A DNA stretch of 28,488 bases, from the NCBI GenBank assembly GCA_031548835.1, contig JAVBQS010000126.1, positions 1 to 28,488 on the forward strand, written 5' to 3'. Position numbers and translations under genes: made by a program. This stretch comes from WQTU01 sp031548835. GTDB lineage: Bacteria; Spirochaetota; Spirochaetia; CADAEX01. Positions within the stretch are counted from its first letter, which is position 1. The number at the start of each line of letters is the position of its first letter. Shown here one piece after another: positions 1 through 8,389 of this stretch. The notes beneath the pieces were generated by a model, which saw only the letters and a program-made list of their open reading frames with translations, was not told where the DNA came from and made no database searches.

Positions 1-45
1 CATAATAGAATCGCAGTTATTATTATTTTCCTTAAAATTATTCAT
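1..45 (-). CDS. 5' end of an unidentified gene running off the window
   Basis: Only 15 codons are visible, reading MNNFKENNNNCDSIM, so no function can be given. The start is well supported: the minus strand carries AAGGAGAG just upstream of the ATG at 45-43. The start codon lies inside the last codons of the preceding 22-codon ORF (its stop TAA overlaps the second and third codons of this gene), which suggests translational coupling. The gene diverges from the LysR-type regulator at 453 and may be its target, as LysR regulators often control a divergent neighbour. That link is inference. Confidence 0.6.
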   Translation of the reverse strand, partial: MNNFKENNNNCDSIM

Positions 46-106
46 AATAAACTCTCCTTATGTTTTGGCATTTACCCATATTTTTTATTTTTTCTGACAT
101 AACCAT
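38..106 (-). CDS. 22-residue small ORF, possible leader peptide or coupled small protein
   Basis: The minus strand shows GAGGAGGTGAGAAG immediately before ATG at 106-104, one of the strongest ribosome-binding sites in the window. The ORF that follows reads MVMSEKIKNMGKCQNI and six more residues (RRVYYE), then TAA at 40-38. A second in-frame ATG lies two codons in. The ORF ends inside the start region of the next gene, whose own AAGGAG site lies within this ORF. I do not recognise the peptide; it is basic and has one cysteine. The strong site and the overlap argue that it is translated, either as a small protein or to control translation of the next gene. Confidence 0.5.
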   Translation of the reverse strand: MVMSEKIKNMGKCQNIRRVYYE

Positions 107-452
107 CTTCTCACCTCCTCTTTTATTTTTTTATTGAAAAAATTTTTGTTATAATTCCTATGTTTAACTATTTTTTAAATAAAAATTTTCGTTATATGCT
201 TCAAAAAAATATTATTAATGCTTTATTAAAGCATATAAAAGTTTTTTCCTGTGTCATTCTGCAGAAAAACAGAATCAATTTTCAAACATTTTTTGTATTT
301 ATATTATTTTACAGTTCCCGGCAATGGTCAAAAAATTTGAATTAACTTTAATGATTGATTTATTTTATTTATATGTTAAACTAGAGATTAGCTTTTCAAC
401 AATTTTATTGTTTTATTTTATCTGTTGTTTGTTAAGTATTAGGTATATAACG
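107..452. promoter_or_regulatory. Divergent regulatory region between the small ORF and the LysR-type gene
   Basis: This AT-rich stretch has no convincing gene. A 61-codon open frame at 160-345 has no ribosome-binding site. It contains a plausible plus-strand -10 (TATAAT at 150-155) without a good -35, a perfect 8+1+8 palindrome at 218-234 and a 6-bp inverted repeat (ATTCTG...CAGAAT) at 256-275. Divergent promoters with dyads are typical for LysR regulators that bind between themselves and a target operon, so these are candidate operators. Neither dyad is a textbook T-N11-A box. Confidence 0.4.
218..234. repeat. Perfect 17-bp palindrome, candidate operator
   Basis: ATGCTTTA-T-TAAAGCAT is an exact 8-bp inverted repeat with a one-base centre. 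It lies between two divergent transcription units, one of which encodes a LysR-type regulator. Binding by that regulator is inference. Confidence 0.4.
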
Positions 453-1376
453 ATGAATCTGCACCACTTGAGAATATTTTACTACACTGCTAAGTATGGT
501 TCAATAACTAAAGCAGCTAATGTATTAGGACTAACGCAACCTGCTGTAAGTTTACAACTTCATGATTTTCAAAATAGATATAATTTCAAATTGCTTGATA
601 TAAAAGAAAAAAAAACATATTTGACACCGTTGGGGAAAGAAATATTTGAACGCAGCAGTGCTATTTTTGATGTAGAAAATCAAATAGATTTATTAATATC
701 TGATTATCAAAATTTGAAAGATGGTTTAATAACAATATTTTCAACATCAAGTTTTTCATATTATTATCTTCCTGCTGTTATTGCAGGATTTAAGGGAAAG
801 CTGCCCAATATTATTCTTCATTCATATACATACTGTACTAAAGAGATTATTGAAAAAACAGCCAATTTTATAAATGATATTGGATTTACAGGATACAAAA
901 TAGAACATCCCAAGCTTGTTACAAAAGAATTGCTAAGAGAAAGCCTCTATGTTATTTGCCATCCTGATCATAGGCTATCAAAGAAACGTATTATTATGCC
1001 TCATGATCTTGAATCTCATAATTTTATTCTTACTGAAAAAGGCGGGGGATCAAGAAGATCTATTGATAAATATATTGAAGAGAATAATATAAAATTAAAT
1101 GTAGTTGCTGAAATTGATTCTCCAATATCTATAATTGAGATGGTAAAACAAAATCTTGGTATTTCAATTGTTTCAAAATACATTATTGCTGAAGCAGTTA
1201 AAAAAAAGGAAATTATGGGGATTCCAATTTCAGGCGGTTGTTTCAGATATTTTTATTTAGTATATCATAAAGAAAAGCATATGTCTGATATGATAAAAGC
1301 TTTTATTGATGAAACAGAAACATGGTGCAACAATTACAATACTCAAATTTTAAAAGAAATAACAATGCTTCATTAA
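453..1376 (+). CDS. LysR-family transcriptional regulator
   Basis: The 307-residue protein begins MNLHHLRIFYYTAKYGS. Its first ~60 residues form the LysR winged helix-turn-helix (ITKAANVLGLTQPAVSLQL), followed by the effector-binding region (from ~residue 90) with typical segments such as LYVICHPDHRL and an EMVKQNLGISIVS-like motif. The open frame extends upstream to 324, but those 43 extra residues are not LysR-like, so the ATG at 453 is chosen; its ribosome-binding site is weak. The gene diverges from the small ORF and partial gene at 1-106, the usual arrangement for a LysR regulator and its target. The effector cannot be told from sequence. The neighbouring amino-acid module starts beyond the next gene and need not be its target. 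Confidence 0.85.
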   Translation: MNLHHLRIFYYTAKYGSITKAANVLGLTQPAVSLQLHDFQNRYNFKLLDIKEKKTYLTPLGKEIFERSSAIFDVENQIDLLISDYQNLKDGLITIFSTSSFSYYYLPAVIAGFKGKLPNIILHSYTYCTKEIIEKTANFINDIGFTGYKIEHPKLVTKELLRESLYVICHPDHRLSKKRIIMPHDLESHNFILTEKGGGSRRSIDKYIEENNIKLNVVAEIDSPISIIEMVKQNLGISIVSKYIIAEAVKKKEIMGIPISGGCFRYFYLVYHKEKHMSDMIKAFIDETETWCNNYNTQILKEITMLH

Positions 1377-1382
1377 ACAGTA

Positions 1383-1679
1383 TTATAATTCTTCTTCGTT
1401 ACCGGCACCCTGATCCAAAAGATTTTTTTTATAGAATTCCAGCGCTGTAAATCTGAGAGAAACACTGTCGATAGACGATTTTCCTTCTTTAAAGGATTTT
1501 ATGATTCCTGATAAATTGTCGATAAGGCTTTTTCCTGTTTTCATACCCAGCACACCAGCCTCGGCACTTATTTTTTCAAGCTTTTCAATAATTGACTGGT
1601 CTATCTTATCAAAACCTGAAGAAGAAATATTCGAAAGGATTGTTTCCAAATCCTGGCATAACTGTTTTGCATTACCCAC
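1383..1679 (-). CDS. Small unidentified helical protein
   Basis: I do not recognise this ~98-residue protein. It looks mostly alpha-helical and amphipathic (LSNISSSGFDKIDQSIIEK and similar segments) and ends in an acidic GNEEEL tail. The frame is open to a TTG at 1703, but the minus strand has TGGAGGGG five to six bases before the GTG at 1679-1677, so GTG is the better start. There is no signal peptide or membrane segment. It lies tail-to-tail with the LysR-type gene, only six bases apart, and downstream of the serine dehydratase on the same strand with a ~200-bp gap, so it probably has its own promoter. It could be a structural or regulatory helical protein; function is unknown. Confidence 0.6.
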   Translation of the reverse strand: MGNAKQLCQDLETILSNISSSGFDKIDQSIIEKLEKISAEAGVLGMKTGKSLIDNLSGIIKSFKEGKSSIDSVSLRFTALEFYKKNLLDQGAGNEEEL

Positions 1680-1903
1680 GATCCCCTCCAATGCCTCATC
1701 CAATATCTAAAATTTACTATATTATTAATAATAACTATTTTAGTAAAATATATCTTTTTTTCATAATAATCTTACTTTTACTTAATTGTAATATCTATTT
1801 ATAACATAGTAATACTATATTATTATTCTTTCTTTGTCATATAGTTTATTTTAATTAGCTTTTTTTAGCTGTATAATAATTTAAGTTTTTAAAAGCTTAT
1901 TTA

Positions 1904-3523
1904 TTATTTTTTTAGTAGCCGAGAATTCTTTTCCCATTCCTGTTGTTCTTTTGCAAGCCTGGATCCTGTACGCGTTGTGGTAGCGCCTATACCTTTACAG
2001 GGACTTACTATTTTTCCAACCTCTTTTAAAACAATACACATATCTTCGAGAGGTATAACAGCATTAAAACCTGCCATAACTGTATTTGCAGCTACCACAG
2101 CTATTGCTGCTGCACTCATGTTGCGCGCAAGACATGGAACCTGCACCAACCCGGCAACAGGGTCGCAAACAAGGCCTAAAAGCGACTGCAGCGCCATTGA
2201 TGCAGCATCGCAGGACTGTTTTGGAGAACCTCCAAGCATTTGAACCAGAGCGCCTGCAGCCATAGCTGCTCCGCAGCCTATTTCTGCCTGGCACCCCAGT
2301 TTCCCGCCTGAAAAAGTATTATCTTCTGCCATACATATTCCAATAACACCAGCAGCAAGAAAAGCTTTAACCATTGAATCGTTATCTGATTTTAAATATA
2401 GTCCTGCGCTATATATTGCAGCAGGGACAATTCCGCAGGAACCGCCGGTGGGCGTGCAGACAACCACGCCGGAACCATTGCTAAACTCCATAATTCCCAA
2501 AGAAATAGGAACTGCAATATCAAGAATTCCCATTGGAAAAGTTTTTATAGAGCTCTTATTTGTCTTGAGATTTTCAAATATCTCTTTTGCTTTGGGAGTT
2601 ACTATTCCATTTATGTTAAAATTGCTTTTAATTCCTTTTTTAATTGAGTTAAGGCTTGTTTTCCAAAGCTTTTTGGCATAATTAAATACCTGCTTTTCTG
2701 TCCAGCTGCTTAAAGATTTTTCATAATTTATAGCAGCCTGCCACAATTCATAATTATTTCTATCAGCATAGGCAACCATTTCGTCTGCATAGATAAAAGG
2801 AGGAATTGCTTTTTTATCTATAATAACAGGATATACAGGATCAAGAGTAAAAAAATTTACGACCTCAGCTTCGCTGTTAAGTATTTGTATCAAGTTTTCA
2901 TCAAAGGGAATATTCTTTTTAAATTCTATAATAGATAAATTCTTATTTCCTTTTGAACAATATGCAGAATCTGCATGGATATTTTTTTGTAAAAAAAGAG
3001 TTAATATCTGTTTTAATTTAATTTCAGGATTTTTTTTGGTAAAGATCAATAGCTCATAATAATCACCTTCTATTTTAACAGGACAACCATTTATCTCAAG
3101 CAAGGCAATAGTTCCTCCTCCTGTTGAATCTGCAATAATATTAAATTTATCATCAGTCTTGCTTATTATTTCTATTTTACAGCCTTTTACAGTTCCTGTT
3201 CCTGCCCAGCTTTTTGTATCAAACAAAATTGAAAGGCCTGCTTTTGAGGCATGTTTATAAGCATCATTAAAATCTACTGCAGTTATATCTTTACCTAATA
3301 ATCCATTAATAAATGCTAAATCACTTTTCATTCCCAGATAAGTTCTGGCAAAGCTTGTAGTTGTGGCAAGCTTTACAACAACATTTTTCGGGACTCCTTT
3401 TACAAGCTGGTAAATAAGTTTACCTATTCTATATAAAGCAGAAGTATTTGAACTTGAAGGGCCTACAGTAACAGGCCCGAGAGTATGATTAAAAATTGCA
3501 GAATAAATTCCCATATATTCCAT
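1904..3523 (-). CDS. sdaA: Iron-sulfur L-serine dehydratase (single-chain type)
   Basis: This enzyme deaminates L-serine to pyruvate and ammonia in the cytoplasm with a [4Fe-4S] cluster. The N-terminal beta domain has GPSSSNTSA at residues 21-29, and the C-terminal domain has TPTGGSCGIVPA and GCQAEIG. Three cysteines, in GCQAE, CDPV and VPC, have the spacing C-x41-C-x10-C expected for the cluster ligands of bacterial L-serine dehydratases. At 539 residues it is longer than the ~455 usual for single-chain forms, the extra length falling between the two domains. The family's GPSSSHT motif reads GPSSSNT here, a His-to-Asn change that may affect activity or specificity. Met1 and Met4 are both possible starts (GGATGGA precedes Met4). 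It diverges from the cyclodeaminase-family and TRAP genes, suggesting joint use of imported amino acids. Confidence 0.85.
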   Translation of the reverse strand: MEYMGIYSAIFNHTLGPVTVGPSSSNTSALYRIGKLIYQLVKGVPKNVVVKLATTTSFARTYLGMKSDLAFINGLLGKDITAVDFNDAYKHASKAGLSILFDTKSWAGTGTVKGCKIEIISKTDDKFNIIADSTGGGTIALLEINGCPVKIEGDYYELLIFTKKNPEIKLKQILTLFLQKNIHADSAYCSKGNKNLSIIEFKKNIPFDENLIQILNSEAEVVNFFTLDPVYPVIIDKKAIPPFIYADEMVAYADRNNYELWQAAINYEKSLSSWTEKQVFNYAKKLWKTSLNSIKKGIKSNFNINGIVTPKAKEIFENLKTNKSSIKTFPMGILDIAVPISLGIMEFSNGSGVVVCTPTGGSCGIVPAAIYSAGLYLKSDNDSMVKAFLAAGVIGICMAEDNTFSGGKLGCQAEIGCGAAMAAGALVQMLGGSPKQSCDAASMALQSLLGLVCDPVAGLVQVPCLARNMSAAAIAVVAANTVMAGFNAVIPLEDMCIVLKEVGKIVSPCKGIGATTTRTGSRLAKEQQEWEKNSRLLKK

Positions 3524-3956
3524 CCAGTATTTTAGTTTTAATTTTACGTTAATCGATATATTAAAATATATTTTACTTTTAAAAAATTATCCTGAGAATA
3601 ATCTTTTAAAAGTAAAGATTATTCAGAATTTAAGATAATTTATTTTCTTTTTTAGTTAATTAAATAAATTTAAAAACAACACCTCTCAATTAAAATAATT
3701 TTACTATTCTATTGTTTTTATTTCCAATAACTAATTTATTTTATTATATCTGCTGATTGGTAAAAATAAAAAAACAACATGCCTAAATAATAAATACATA
3801 AAAAAAACAGATGACGTTATAAATATAATAAATATAAAAAAGATAAGCCTGTCTAAAATTTGACTTAAAGATTAAATCAATAAAAGAATTATGAAGAAAT
3901 ATTTCAGAGTAATAAATCTATGTTGACATATGATGAAAAGATGTTAGGAGAAAAAA
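3524..3956. promoter_or_regulatory. 433-bp divergent intergenic region of the amino-acid module
   Basis: The region is very AT-rich and has no supportable gene. It holds two overlapping, mutually exclusive inverted repeats at 3572-3624 (listed separately). A TTGACA at 3923-3928 is too close to the ATG at 3957 to serve as its -35. A TTAGGAG ribosome-binding site precedes that ATG. Promoters for both divergent units must lie here, but I cannot place them with confidence. Confidence 0.5.
3572..3624. promoter_or_regulatory. Two mutually exclusive hairpins (possible attenuator or operator)
   Basis: Hairpin 1 pairs TTTACTTTTAAAA (3572-3584) with TTTTAAAAGTAAA (3604-3616), continues after one mismatch with a 5-bp inner stem (3586-3590 with 3598-3602), and has the loop CCTGAGA. 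Hairpin 2 pairs GAATAATCTTT (3596-3606) with AAAGATTATTC (3614-3624) around a 7-base loop. They share 3596-3616, so only one can form at a time. The element lies 48-101 bases upstream of the serine dehydratase start and could sit in its leader RNA. No poly-U tract follows, so a simple terminator is not supported. Confidence 0.4.
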
Positions 3957-4955
3957 ATGAATAAAATCCAAATACGGTATTTATCTCATGAGGATATATT
4001 ATCGATGGATATTGATTTTAATTTTGTTGTTGATATTGTAAAAAAAACATTAGTTGAACATGCTAATGGTTTTTATGCAAATCCAAAAAAACCTGCAATT
4101 CATCCTGATCCAAATTCTTTTTTCCATGCAATGCCGGCATATCTGCCGCGGCTTAATGCAGCAGGAATAAAATGGGTAAGCGGATTTTCCAAAAATGCAG
4201 CAAAGGGAATTCCTTCGATTACCGGCATAATTATTATAAATGATGACACAACCGGGTTTCCCATTGCTGTTATGGATGGATCATGGGTTACTGGCATAAG
4301 AACAGCAGCTGTATCTGCTGTTGCTGCAAAATATCTTGCTGGAAAAAATTCAGAAGTTTTTACAATTATAGGAACAGGCACTCAGGGAAGAATACACGGC
4401 GCTTTTTTTAAAACAGCAGTAAAGTCTTTAAAAACAGTAAAAATATATGATGTTAACAAAGAAATGATAGAAAGTTTTAAAAGATATGTTAATGAAAAAT
4501 GCAATATAGATATTGTTGTGGAATCTTCTTATGAAAATGCAATAAGAGATTCAGATATTGTAATAACATGTACAGGAAAAATTTCAGAACCTGTTTATGA
4601 CAAAAGCTGGGTAAAAAAGGGAGCTCTTGTGCTGCCTGTGCATAGCTGCGGCTGGAATAGGGATTTTCCATATAGTGCAGATAAATTTATTGTTGATGAC
4701 TGGAATCAATTTAAAGAAACAAACTGCTCACCTGACGGCTATTATAAAGAACTACCTAAACCATATTGTGAGTTGGGAAAAATAGTTGCCGGAATAATGC
4801 CTGGAAGGGAAAACGATAAAGAGGTAATTCTTGACCATAATTTTGGAATTGCTATTCACGACATGGCATTAGCGCAGGCTCTTATAAAAATGGCTGAAGC
4901 TAAAAATATTGGCATTTTACTACCACTAATGGATATTCAACAAAATGTTGTCTAG
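3957..4955 (+). CDS. Ornithine cyclodeaminase/mu-crystallin family protein
   Basis: This NAD(P)-dependent family includes ornithine cyclodeaminase, alanine dehydrogenases and imine reductases. The 332-residue protein has the family's substrate lysine (K72, in GIKWVSGF), arginine (R115, in TGIRTAA) and the dinucleotide-binding motif GTGTQG at 139-144. The segment where ornithine cyclodeaminases carry the catalytic aspartate after a GG pair reads VHSCGWNRDFPY here, so true ornithine cyclodeaminase activity is doubtful. An oxidoreductase or imine/amino-acid deaminating role is more likely. The start has TTAGGAG six bases upstream. It is the first gene of a run with a TAXI binding protein (22-bp gap) and a fused TRAP permease, and diverges from the serine dehydratase, so its substrate is probably what the transporter imports. 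Confidence 0.8.
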   Translation: MNKIQIRYLSHEDILSMDIDFNFVVDIVKKTLVEHANGFYANPKKPAIHPDPNSFFHAMPAYLPRLNAAGIKWVSGFSKNAAKGIPSITGIIIINDDTTGFPIAVMDGSWVTGIRTAAVSAVAAKYLAGKNSEVFTIIGTGTQGRIHGAFFKTAVKSLKTVKIYDVNKEMIESFKRYVNEKCNIDIVVESSYENAIRDSDIVITCTGKISEPVYDKSWVKKGALVLPVHSCGWNRDFPYSADKFIVDDWNQFKETNCSPDGYYKELPKPYCELGKIVAGIMPGRENDKEVILDHNFGIAIHDMALAQALIKMAEAKNIGILLPLMDIQQNVV

Positions 4956-4976
4956 AAAATTTTTATAGGGGGAAAT

Positions 4977-5951
4977 ATGAAAAAAATTTTTCTATTGGTT
5001 GTCATTATTTATTTGACAACATGGTCTGTTTTTGCAGCAGGTTCAGGTGAAAAAGCTGAAAACAAAAAAACAAAAACTGCTGTCATGGGAAGCGGAAGCA
5101 TGGGAGGCAACTGGCATGCAACAGCATCCATGATTGCAACACAGGTAAGAAAGTATACTGATACTATTATTACAGTTCAGGCATCAGGCGGCAGCGGCGA
5201 AAATGTCCGTCTGATGAAACAGGGAGAATATCAGCTTGCGTTACTTAATAGCGCAATGATTGTTTATGCAATGAATAGCCAGGCAGAGTTTAAAGGAGAG
5301 CAGCCTTTTACAGAAGTAAGATTTGTATGCAACTTATATCCCAATGTAGTACAGGGAGTTGTCAGAAAATCTGCAAATATCCAAAGCTATGGCGATTTAA
5401 AAGGAAAAACTATTTCCCCCGGATCTCCTGGATCCGGAGATTTAATGGCATTTGAAGAAATCCTGGACATTTATGGATTAACAACAAAAGATGTGGACTG
5501 GCGGCCACTTTCAAATACAGAAAGAGTTTCCGGCTTTAAAGACAGAATTGTAGATTGTGCAGGATATGTAACAGCTTTTCCGGCAGGCAATATTCTTGAA
5601 TCATCAGCAGCCACACCTATAAGACTGCTAAGCCTTGCGGATAAAAAAGATGAGTTTCTCAAAAAATATCCTTATTATGAAGCAATAATAGTTCCTAAAG
5701 GTACATATAACGGAGTTGATGAAGATATTACAACAGTTTCTGTCGGAACAGTTCTTGCTGCAAGAGCAGATGTCTCTGATGAAATTGTATACGATATTCT
5801 TAAAGGAATGTATATGGGCCTGGATGAACTTCAAAAAGTACATGGAATGGGACATTACATAAAACTTGAGACAGGCATGAATGGAAGGGGAGATATTCCT
5901 GTCCATCCCGGCGCATTAAAATATTTTAAAGAAGTTGGTGTCATAAAATAG
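4977..5951 (+). CDS. TAXI-family TRAP transporter solute-binding protein
   Basis: This periplasmic protein captures a solute and delivers it to the fused permease encoded next. The N-terminus is a signal peptide (MKKIFLLVVIIYLTTWSVFA, with cleavage likely before AGSGEK). The mature part starts with the TAXI signature region MGSGSMGGNWHATA, then ASGGSGENVRLMKQGEYQLAL and a later SPGSPGSGD segment, as in TAXI proteins. At 324 residues it has the usual family length. GGGGGAAAT precedes the ATG. Characterised TAXI proteins bind glutamate or related acids, and the flanking serine dehydratase and cyclodeaminase-family genes support an amino-acid-like ligand, but the substrate is not decided by sequence. 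Confidence 0.9.
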   Translation: MKKIFLLVVIIYLTTWSVFAAGSGEKAENKKTKTAVMGSGSMGGNWHATASMIATQVRKYTDTIITVQASGGSGENVRLMKQGEYQLALLNSAMIVYAMNSQAEFKGEQPFTEVRFVCNLYPNVVQGVVRKSANIQSYGDLKGKTISPGSPGSGDLMAFEEILDIYGLTTKDVDWRPLSNTERVSGFKDRIVDCAGYVTAFPAGNILESSAATPIRLLSLADKKDEFLKKYPYYEAIIVPKGTYNGVDEDITTVSVGTVLAARADVSDEIVYDILKGMYMGLDELQKVHGMGHYIKLETGMNGRGDIPVHPGALKYFKEVGVIK

Positions 5952-5968
5952 GGCCAAAAATCTCTTCC

Positions 5969-5997
5969 GGGCTGGTTATTTGTTAAATACCCAGCCT
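5969..5997 (+). promoter_or_regulatory. Hairpin between binding-protein and permease genes
   Basis: GGCTGG (5970-5975) pairs with CCAGCC (5991-5996). After a T-C mismatch, an inner TATTT/AAATA stem closes a GTT loop, and G5969 can pair with T5997. No U-tract follows. Such intercistronic stems often stabilise the upstream message, giving more binding protein than permease; that role is inference. Confidence 0.5.
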
Positions 5998-6053
5998 GCC
6001 TTTGTAAAAATTATTTTAAAATAACTTTTACTTCTACTTAAGGATGGCTATTG

Positions 6054-8243
6054 ATGGATAACGTAATTATAAAAGAAGAAGCAGAAGCAATTAAAAATGA
6101 AATGAAAGTAATTCAGGAACGCTCTGATAAACTTGAGAAAACTATTTCAGGCTATAGAGATCATGATAAAACAGGCCTTATGATTATATCAATAGTCGCA
6201 ATATTATTTGGATTATTCCACTTATATACAGCTTGTTTCGGAATGTTTACTGCATTAAGACAGCGAAGTATTCATCTTGCTTTTGCGCTGACAATATGTT
6301 TTCTTAAATTTGCTGCAAATAGAAATTCCAGTGCAGTAAAAGAGCCTTTTGGCCCATATTTTTTTCTTGGCGCCGGCTGCTGGACAACAATATCATTATT
6401 TTTAGCTGCACAAAAAACAGATATGCCTTCATTGCTTTGGACAGCAGCAATAGTATTGGCAATTGGTTTATCTACTGCTTGGTTTTTTACAAAAAAAATG
6501 AGAACAAAATATAATGAAGAAGCAGAGAAAAGAATTTATTGGTATGATATTATTTTTATTATTATTGGAATTATCGGATGTTTGTATATAGCTATAAACA
6601 CAGACACAATACTTGAAAGAGCAGGCATTGTTAAATTAATTGATCAAATATTTGGCATATGGGTTCTAATCTGTGTACTTGAAGCAGCTCGGCGTTCTGT
6701 AGGAACTGTTTTAATGTTTGTCGGAATATTAATGCTTCTATATTGTAAATTCGGGAATTTTTTCCCAGGTGTATTTTGGCATCCTGGTTTTAAAGTATCA
6801 ATGATTATCAGACATTTTTTTCTTATAGATGCAGGATTGTGGTCTACTCCGCTTGGAGTTTCTTCAAGCTACATAGCCTTGTTCCTGCTTTTCGGAGCAG
6901 CGTTACACGCAACAGGGCTTTCAGAACTTCTTCTTAAAATTGCAAAAGGGATTTTTGGATCAATGGTTGGAGGCCCTGCAAAAATGGCTGTTGTTGCAAG
7001 CAGTATGTTTGCAATGATTAGCGGTTCATCTACATCAAATGTTGCAACAACAGGAATTATCACAATACCTTTAATGAAAAAAACAGGTATTCCTGCTCCT
7101 CTTGCAGGCGCAGTAGAGGCAGCTTCCTCTTTGGGCGGGCAGGTAACGCCTCCTGTTATGGGTTCTGCAGCTTTTATAATGGCAGAATTTCTTGGAATAA
7201 GTTATTTTACAGTTGTTATTGCAGCAATTTTGCCTGCAGCTCTTTATTATTTAAGTGTATTTACAATGATTCATTTTGAATCCCACAGAATAGGCGCAAT
7301 AGGTCTTCCTAAATCAGAAATTCCAAAATGGAAAAAAGAAGCTGTTGCAAGAAGTTATCTTTTTATCCCTGTTATAATTCTTGTTGTCATGCTGGCAAAA
7401 GATTTTTCTCCATTATTAGCAGGTTTTTATGCTTTTATTGCATGTCTTGTATTAAGCATATTTGATAAGAAAACAAGGCTTAATTTCAAAAAATTCTTAA
7501 GTATTCTGGATCAGGCAGGACAAACACTTACAGTTGTCGCAATTCCATGCGCAGTTGCAGGCTTTGTAGTAGGCACCGCAGGGCTTACAGGACTTACGCC
7601 TGCGCTTACTGTTTTCCTTACCAAACTCTCCGGAGACAGCCTTATTATGACACTTTTAATAACAATGGTAATGTGTCTGATTCTCGGCATGGGTGTTCCG
7701 ACAACAGCTAACTATATTCTTATGACAATAATGACAGTGCCTATTATGGTTAAAGTAGGAGTACTGCCAATAGCAGCGCATCTTTTTTGTTTTTATTTTG
7801 GAATAATGAGTGAGCTTACCCCTCCTGTAGCAATAACATCATATACAGCTTCTGCAATTGCCGGTGCGCCGTTTTGGCCCACTGCTTTCCATGCTGTGCG
7901 GCTTGCAGCTGTTGCCTATATTGTTCCATTTATTTTTGTATTTAATACATCGTTATTACTTGGAACAGAGAAATTTACTTTATCAATATTTTTTGTAATT
8001 GTTACAGCATGTTTTGGAGCGCTTAGTTTTGCAATTGGCATGGCAGGTTTTATCAGGCGAAAAATGTTTATTATTGAGCGTATTGCTATTTGCTTAGGCG
8101 CATGTTTAATGATTAAGCCGGGAACTATTTCTGACTGGATTGGTTTTGCAATTATTTTATTTGTTTTTGCAATGCAGTGGATTTATAAAAAAAGTCCGAA
8201 AAATTATGTTCAGCCTGTTATCAGCAGAGAAATTTCAAAATAA
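6054..8243 (+). CDS. Fused TRAP transporter permease (DctQM-type, TAXI partner)
   Basis: This ~729-residue inner-membrane protein imports the solute presented by the TAXI protein, driven by an ion gradient. It starts with a charged, coiled-coil-like segment (about residues 1-45), followed by hydrophobic segments matching the small DctQ-like part and then the large DctM-like part. Characteristic segments include SGSSTSNVATTG, LGGQVTPPVMG, LGMGVPTTANY and ELTPPVA, all typical of TRAP large subunits. Fusion of the two permease subunits is the rule for TAXI systems. The ATG at 6054 is preceded by AAGGA nine bases upstream; a TTG at 6051 is also possible. It is separated from the binding-protein gene by ~100 bp containing a hairpin. 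Confidence 0.92.
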   Translation: MDNVIIKEEAEAIKNEMKVIQERSDKLEKTISGYRDHDKTGLMIISIVAILFGLFHLYTACFGMFTALRQRSIHLAFALTICFLKFAANRNSSAVKEPFGPYFFLGAGCWTTISLFLAAQKTDMPSLLWTAAIVLAIGLSTAWFFTKKMRTKYNEEAEKRIYWYDIIFIIIGIIGCLYIAINTDTILERAGIVKLIDQIFGIWVLICVLEAARRSVGTVLMFVGILMLLYCKFGNFFPGVFWHPGFKVSMIIRHFFLIDAGLWSTPLGVSSSYIALFLLFGAALHATGLSELLLKIAKGIFGSMVGGPAKMAVVASSMFAMISGSSTSNVATTGIITIPLMKKTGIPAPLAGAVEAASSLGGQVTPPVMGSAAFIMAEFLGISYFTVVIAAILPAALYYLSVFTMIHFESHRIGAIGLPKSEIPKWKKEAVARSYLFIPVIILVVMLAKDFSPLLAGFYAFIACLVLSIFDKKTRLNFKKFLSILDQAGQTLTVVAIPCAVAGFVVGTAGLTGLTPALTVFLTKLSGDSLIMTLLITMVMCLILGMGVPTTANYILMTIMTVPIMVKVGVLPIAAHLFCFYFGIMSELTPPVAITSYTASAIAGAPFWPTAFHAVRLAAVAYIVPFIFVFNTSLLLGTEKFTLSIFFVIVTACFGALSFAIGMAGFIRRKMFIIERIAICLGACLMIKPGTISDWIGFAIILFVFAMQWIYKKSPKNYVQPVISREISK

Positions 8244-8247
8244 CCAA

Positions 8248-8281
8248 CCCTGCCTTTTATTAAATATCGATTTAGGCAGGG
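8248..8281. terminator. Hairpin after the TRAP permease, possible shared terminator
   Basis: CCCTGCC (8248-8254) pairs perfectly with GGCAGGG (8275-8281). Inside, TAAAT-ATCG-ATTTA forms a second stem. It begins four bases after the permease stop, between convergent genes. The 3' side lacks an immediate run of T, so it may act as a 3'-end stabiliser or a weak terminator. Confidence 0.5.
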
Positions 8282-8389
8282 GATATATAACTGTCAATTT
8301 TTGGGTAAATATTCTTTTCAGTAAATTTGTTATTTTTTTAACTTTTTGATTAAATTAAGTTTTTTATAATAAATAGTTAAGAGAAATTA

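Noticed and set aside
160..345. 61-codon open frame upstream of the LysR-type gene
   Set aside because: No ribosome-binding site, low-complexity AT-driven composition (many Phe, Asn, Lys), and it overlaps the palindromes of a divergent promoter region.
3923..3928. TTGACA as the -35 of the cyclodeaminase operon
   Set aside because: Only 28 bases separate it from the ATG at 3957, leaving no room for a -10, start site and leader.
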